Source of the DNA: Dermatemys mawii
Taxonomy: Eukaryota > Chordata > Testudines > Dermatemydidae
Assembly: GCA_007922305.1 (NCBI GenBank)
Contig: ML677365.1
Span: 15,680,293 to 15,744,292 of the forward strand
Length of the DNA: 64,000 nucleotides
Direction: 5' to 3'
Shown here: piece after piece, positions 59,180-64,000 of the stretch
Numbering within the stretch: the first letter of the stretch is position 1
How the letters are laid out: the number at the start of each line of letters is the position of its first letter
The notes under the pieces: generated by a model
What the model was told of the DNA's origin: nothing
The model's database searches: none
What the model saw: only the letters and a program-made list of their open reading frames with translations
Program-made: the position numbers and the translations under genes

Positions 59180-59900
59180 AGGCTCTGTGGCAGTCATCCA
59201 GTATTCAAGCCTAAACAATATACCTAGCCTCCTCTCAGAGCAGAAAACAAAACAAAACAGAAAGATGCAGTTTCTTTGCTAAACTGCTGCTAGGTATGTT
59301 ATGTGGAACTGTACTAGTTGTAGTAATGATGGGGAAATTTTAGGAGAAAAAGTCTAAGTGGAGGCACAGCCAAAGAAGGTGGCTAAGAGTGATATACTGG
59401 GTAAGCAAATGGAGTGGGGATATAGGAGGAGATGAGGGCACAATGTAAATGTGCTTTCTGGGTAGCCAGGCACGAACTGGTGAAAATTTTCAAGTTAAAA
59501 TGATCCATTTTTTAAATGTAGGATGAGATCTGCCCAGGTGTTTAAAGATATTCTCTATCCTTTTTAAAAATAAGGGGATAAGATATTTCACACACCAAAA
59601 ATAGAAACACACAATCAAGACATTCCTATGAGCTAGAAATTTTGTTTTATCTTTTGAGTGTTAAGTCTAGTTCTGTTTCTCCAGTGACTGCTTTGCAAAT
59701 TTCTTGAAAGAAAACAGAAGTAGTGGAAGCCAAATCACAGAGTACTTTGAAGTAAACTGGTGGCACTAACTTTATATGGAAAAGTTGTGAAGGCAGTCAT
59801 AGGAAGTAGAAAGGTGAGGTAAAGTTGGGAGAGGAAGACAATTTGTCAGTCATTTTTTGGTTGGATTGCAGAAGGGAGAGATGGGAAAATGGGAGGCTGG
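59180..59900. other. Intron, no assigned element
   Basis: Purine-rich intron, no feature seen. Confidence 0.5.
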
Positions 59901-59908
59901 GAGTAGAC

Positions 59909-60330
59909 TAGCAGTTCTCAAACTGTGGGTTGGGACCTCTAAGTGGGTCGTGACTCTGTTTTAATGGGTTTGCCAGGGTGGCATTGCACTTCTGAGTGGC
60001 AGGGTTGTATGGCAGGGCTGTGTGGCAGGGCTCAGGCTACGACTTCAGCTTTGGACAGCTGGGCTCAGGTTACAGCCCTCTACCAAGGGCTGAAGCCCTC
60101 AAGCTTCAGCTTCAGCCCTCACTACAGGTTTGTGGAGCTCAGGCTTCAGCTTTGCCCTCCTCCCACAGCCCCGCTTGGGGTGACAAGGCTCAGACTTTGG
60201 CTTTGCCCTCATGTGCCCCCACCCCCACCTGGGGTAGTGGGGCTCAGGCTTCAGTCCCCCTTCCCGAGGTCATGTATTAATTTTTGTTATCAGAAGGGGG
60301 TCGCAGTGCAATGAAGTTTGAGAACCCCTG
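59909..60330. mobile_element. hAT-type non-autonomous element
   Basis: The left TAGCAGTTCTCAAACTGTGG and the right GAAGTTTGAGAACCCCTG are inverted. GAGTAGAC (59901-59908) and GAGTAGAT (60331-60338) flank it, an 8-bp duplication with one change. The interior has repeated GGGCTCAGGCTTCAGC-type blocks and GGGTCGCAGTGCAATGAAG near the right end, common in this family. No transposase. Confidence 0.9.
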
Positions 60331-60599
60331 GAGTAGATGGTTACAGTAGCCAAGGTATGAGATAATTAGCATGTTGGACTAATGATTTGGTGGTTGGGAT
60401 TGAGAGAAGGTCTTTTAGAAAGACTAAGTGAGAAACCTGGATGTGACGGATGAAGAAAAGGAGTCAAAGAAGCCTCCAAGGTTGCTGTCTATATTAATAT
60501 GAAGGATTGTCAAGTTGATAACAAAGAAGGGATTTAGCAGGAAAATAAACTCTGTTTAGATATGTTGAGCTAGAGATAACAGCAAATCATTCAGGGGGC

Positions 60600-60714
60600 T
60601 ATGAAGAAAGGAATAATAGTCCAGTGGTAAAGGCACCAGCCTGAGACTCAGAAGGCTTGGGATTCCCTTTTTTGCTCTGTCACGGACTTCATGTCTGCCC
60701 TTGCACAAGTCACT
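60600..60714 (+). mobile_element. MIR-type SINE, left part (split)
   Basis: Head AATAGTCCAGTGGTAAAGGC with the A-box side, B-box region GGCTTGGGATTCCC, then TTTTGCTCTGTCACGGACTT and CCCTTGCACAAGTCACT, where a MITE interrupts it. Confidence 0.82.
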
Positions 60715-60996
60715 CCAGCCTGGTCTGCACTTAAAAGTTAGGTCAATAAGCTTCGTTGATCAGGTGTGAAAAATCTACACCCCGATCAATGTAATTATGC
60801 CAAACTAACCTTAACCCCATGGTGTAGATGCAGCTATATCGACAGAAAATGCTTCTGTTAAAACGATCATTCAGGAAGGTGGTATTCCTACACCAATGGG
60901 ATAACCCCTTCCATTGGATCTACACTATGGGGTTATGCTGGCATAGCTATGTTGCTGTAGCTATGTGAGTATAGTCTCTGTGGTGTAGATGTTCCC
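60715..60996. mobile_element. MITE inside a SINE, duplication TCACT
   Basis: TCACT directly flanks both sides (60710-60714, 60997-61001) and the SINE reads on across it. The left end CCAGCCTGGTCTGCACTTAA and the right end GGTGTAGATGTTCCC are weak inverted repeats (TCTGCAC against GTGTAGA). The interior has GTTAGGTCAATAAGC and TGGCATAGCTATGTTGCTGT. Non-coding. Confidence 0.75.
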
Positions 60997-61126
60997 TCAC
61001 TTTCTCCCTATCTCAGTGATTCACCTGTACAATTGACATAATAGTTCTTTCCTACCTCATGGATGTTGTGAAGAGGATTATTCCCAGATTTTCAGTAATG
61101 GAGGCCATATAAGTAGCTAAGATAGA
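60997..61126 (+). mobile_element. MIR-type SINE, right part
   Basis: TTTCTCCCTATCTCAGTG, ACAATTGACATAATAGTTCT, CCTACCTCATGGATGTTGTG and GGAGGCCATATAAGTAGCTA continue the SINE cut at 60714. Confidence 0.82.
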
Positions 61127-62128
61127 TACACCCCTTAGATAAGGATGACTTGCCCAGGAGTATGTATGTGTATTAGATTCAAGAATGCCTGTATGAAAGT
61201 GATAGTTAAAACCATGAGAGGGTGTGTGTGTCTGAACAAGATGATCTATGGTGTGAGTACAAGGTATGAACATGAGAAGAAGACTTCAGGTGGAGCCAGG
61301 CAGTACACTAACAAGGATTGAAGGAGACTGAAGGAGCAGTTAGAGAAGAGAAAAAAGCACTACTGAAAATCATGCCACTTATATCAGTACATAAATATGG
61401 ATCTAGGAGCCTGTTTAAGCTTTATATATTAGTTACCTTGGTAGCTTGTGTTGTTCACCATTTAAGAATAAATGGGTAGTCATTTGTTGACTATAAAAAA
61501 GTAAATTCTTTGATATGATTCTTAGCGGCTATGTAGTTCGTTAAAATAACCATACCCCTAAATATGATGTCTCACGTATTTAGACTTGTTTGTTCTGTGT
61601 TCACCGTTCAATGTTTATGATCAAATAGGAGATGCATATTTTTAGCTCATTTTATGATACTATATAAACAATAGTTACAAGTAGACTGTTTTATCCTTGT
61701 TTTTCTTATAGCTACTGCAGAAATTATATGTTAAGTTTAAGATTATTTTGAGATAAGACTACAACTCAGCAGCTCAAAGTTCAAAGGAGATCATTACCTT
61801 CAAGGACAGAAGCAGCTGAGTTTGTCATCATTTGCTTTATAGCAGCAGTACTTCATCTATACTGATAAACAATTAGTCTAGTACTGCAAACTAGCAGTTT
61901 AATGCCAGTGTGCAGGCCTATCAGTAGTGCATTGTACTACTTTCATGCATCTGAGCTCAAGTGCCAGGCTGGGTGTACCTTGTATTGGAGTAGAGGGTAC
62001 CTCTTTCCAAGAAAATGAAGAAAAATAACTTTCATTATGGCAGCAGGAGTTTTACTTTTGTTAAGCCAAGCGTCCAGATTTGTTACTGTATGTTTCCTGT
62101 TAGGTGAACAATGAACTAATTTATAAAA
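61127..62128. other. Intron, no assigned element
   Basis: No gene or named repeat. TTTTTCTTATAG at about 61700 looks like an acceptor, but the following sequence does not code for an MST kinase segment. Confidence 0.5.
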
Positions 62129-62130
62129 TA

Positions 62131-62932
62131 CAGTGTATCCCCGCTATAATGCGACAAATGGGATCCAAGAAATCCCATCGCACTAAATGTGGGGTCGCTT
62201 TATAGCGGGATCTCAGTCCCCAGCAGGCAGGGGCTGCGGCTTCTCTCCCTGCTGCCCGGCAAGGGAGAGAAGCTGCTGCCCGTGCCTGCCAGGGACAGAG
62301 ATCTCTGGGGCTGCAGTCTGTGGCCCCGGAGTTCTCTGTGGAAGCTGGGAGAGAGGCTGCGGCCCCATGCCTGCCAGGACAGGGGACTCCAGGCTGCAGG
62401 CGCCGGTGACTCCTGTCCCCAGCAGATGCGGGGGCTGTGGCTTCCAAAGAAGCTACTACCCCCGCGCCTGCTGAGGGCAGGGGACACCAGCGCCTGCAAC
62501 CCCTGTCCTGGCAGGTGCGGGGCCGCGGCTGCCCTGGAAACCGCGGCCCCCACGGCTGCCGGGGGCAGGAGACACCAGTGCCTGCAGTCTTGGAGTCCCC
62601 TGTCCCGGCAGGTGGGTGGGCAGCGGCTTCCACAGAGAACTCGGGCTGCAGTGTGTAGCCCCAGAGTTCTCTGTCTCAGGCAGCTGCGGGGCCGCAGCTT
62701 CTCTCCCCTGCTGGGCAGTGGGGAGAGAAGCCGGGGCCCCACACCTGCAGTCCGGAGTTCTCTGTCCCTCGCAGGCGTGGCCACAGCTTCTCTCCATGCT
62801 GCCCAGCAGGGGAGAGAAGCCATGGCCCCCGCACCTGCCGGGGACAGAGAACAAGGACTTGGGAGCCACGGTGTAATCGCGCTGTGTCCGGATTCGTGTT
62901 ATACCGGGTCGCGTTATACGGGGGCTCCACTG
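62131..62932. mobile_element. Tigger-like DNA transposon with CpG-rich core, TA duplication
   Basis: The left CAGTGTATCCCCGCTATAAT and the right GTTATACGGGGGCTCCACTG are inverted, with TA outside both (62129-62130, 62933-62934). Just inside, GCGACAAATGGGATCC mirrors GGATTCGTG...CGGGTCGC. The 650-bp core is very GC- and CpG-rich and built from imperfect repeats of a hairpin-bearing unit. The long overlapping open frames on both strands (up to 253 codons) follow from few stop codons in GC-rich repeats and show no domain. Confidence 0.9.
62239..62820. repeat. Three copies of one hairpin in the Tigger-like core
   Basis: GCTTCTCTCCC/GGGAGAGAAGC at 62239-62273, GCTTCTCTCCCC/GGGGAGAGAAGC at 62697-62731 and GCTTCTCTCC/GGAGAGAAGC at 62786-62820, all perfect, with loops of about 11-15 bases around CTGCTGCC or CTGGGCAGT. 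Confidence 0.92.
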
Positions 62933-62934
62933 TA

Positions 62935-64000
62935 CGAAAATTTGAATTGAAATCAGTTATTTGTTACTGATCCAGATGTGGGGCAGGCAGACTCAGCCCT
63001 TGAAGATCCTAGTGTGGGATGGATTAGCATGGTGGAATCCAGGTGTGGGGTGAGAAGATTCTGTTTGGGGTAATCTGAGTATGGGCGGCTTAGTGGGAGG
63101 CCCTGGTATGGGGGGTTCTAGGTGCAGGGGGAATGGGAATCTGTAAGAGGGTCTAGTTGAAGGTGATTGGGGCTCAGCAGGGAGGATTTGTGTGTGGGAG
63201 ATATGGGGCTTGGTGAGGCATCTGGATGTGAGAAAGTAGAGCTTGGTGAGGTGGGGCTCTGGGTGCAACTGGTTGGGGATCAGTGGAGTAGGAATCTGAG
63301 TTCGAGGGGCTCTTTAGGTGAGGGTTTGAAAGTGAGGACTAAGTAAGGGATGGTCTGGGTGTAGGGTTGGGGGTCTGGATGCCTTGGCCCCAGACGCTCT
63401 GTGCAAGGGAAGAGGAAGTCTGGTCCTCCCCTATCCCCAGCCCAGACTAGCACCTGAACCCAGTGCAGGCTAGGAGCCACTGGCCAGGCCATCCCCAGCC
63501 CCACTCCGAGCACTTGAAATGATGCACTGGTATTGCTGGGGAGGGGCCCATGACTGTTCTTGCTACTGTTCATTTACACCTGAATATTTTAGAATGCAAA
63601 AGTAAATAGGATTGATCTTTCTTCAGCAATTCTGCGTGTATAAAATTGAAATTAAGTTAAGAGGTGGGATGTGGATCTGGTTCTCAAGAGCAATAGTTTT
63701 AGATGTGTCTGCTGAACGAGAAAGTACCCTGATTTCTGTTGAGGTTCTGAAAGAGCAAAGTCTTCTCTAGAGAATGATAACAGTAATAGATAAAATAAAG
63801 ACTGATGTGCTGAATGAGATACAATTTAAATTGAGGAGATCTAATGGGAAATAGATGGATTTGCTTCCTAAATCTCAATCATATTGGAAATTCTAGACCA
63901 GTTAAAATTTGTCCTCCAGATGCTCAGCCTGATTTTTTTTTTTAAAAAAAAAGGTGGATAAAATGATGTGTTTATTTGGCTACAGTATTATGATTTTTCC
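62935..64000. other. Intron end of window; degenerate G-rich repeat
   Basis: 62990-63400 is made of loose repeats of a 30-40 base unit such as GGATCTGGGTGTGGGG...GGGCTTGGTGAGG, giving stop-poor frames on the - strand. After 63580 the sequence is ordinary AT-rich intron. No further STK3 exon is seen to the window end. Confidence 0.55.

Noticed and set aside
61690..61760. Possible STK3 exon after a TTTTTCTTATAG acceptor
   Set aside because: The following bases contain stops and do not encode AIFMIP or any other MST2 segment.
62200..62880. CpG island as a host promoter
   Set aside because: The CpG-rich block is bounded by transposon ends and lies deep in the STK3 intron; no exon or splice donor follows that I can support.
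62189..62950. 253-codon open frame and overlapping frames of 207, 170 and 137 codons
   Set aside because: They overlap on both strands inside a TA-flanked transposon with a GC-rich repeat core; no domain is seen, and stop scarcity explains the length.

Overview
The window is a stretch of vertebrate, almost certainly sauropsid, nuclear DNA on which very little codes for protein. The host gene is a Hippo-pathway MST kinase, best read as STK3 (MST2), on the + strand. Two internal kinase-domain exons are visible, at 2570-2734 and 6220-6387. Both are phase 0 with standard AG/GT borders, and together they run from the helix before the catalytic loop through HRD, DFG and the activation segment. No earlier or later exon is recognisable. 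The 2.6 kb before the first exon, the 3.5 kb between the exons and at least 57.6 kb after the second are all intron.

The intron is a dense mosaic of mobile elements. CR1 LINE fragments lie at 1-710, 905-1545, 10355-11150, 24510-24895, 31560-33170, 51601-52790 and 53285-53590. L2-like LINE remnants lie at 36885-37790 and 42820-43440. MIR-type SINEs are also present. DIRS-type tyrosine-recombinase retrotransposons lie at 18289-19683, 38530-42420 and 47495-48730, and probable Penelope-like fragments at 18181-18288 and 19684-20150. LTRs lie at 13172-14200, 32141-32703 and 39999-40658. There are many cut-and-paste DNA elements: hAT type with 8-bp target duplications and pogo/Tigger type with TA duplications. 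This mix (abundant CR1, DIRS, Penelope-like, hAT and Tigger families with a single-copy amniote kinase) points to a turtle, with a crocodilian as the next possibility. That assignment is from family knowledge, not from a search.

The layers give a relative history. SINEs at 15196 and 60600 were each split by DNA transposons that left target duplications. A hAT element (58305-59046) sits inside another terminal-inverted-repeat element (58159-59175). A solo LTR (39999-40658, 4-bp duplication GTAT) interrupts a DIRS copy. An RTE-like LINE on the - strand (48731-51295) entered a third DIRS copy and is the least decayed element here: endonuclease and reverse transcriptase are open except for a few stops and one frameshift.

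No RNA gene, CRISPR array, host promoter or new multi-gene system is visible. The most unusual structures are a 1.68 kb hAT element whose two arms both carry the transposase C-terminal region in inverted orientation, a CpG-rich Tigger-like element with three copies of one hairpin, a hAT element holding an 82-bp G-rich minisatellite, and a short perfect hairpin joining oppositely oriented CR1 pieces.
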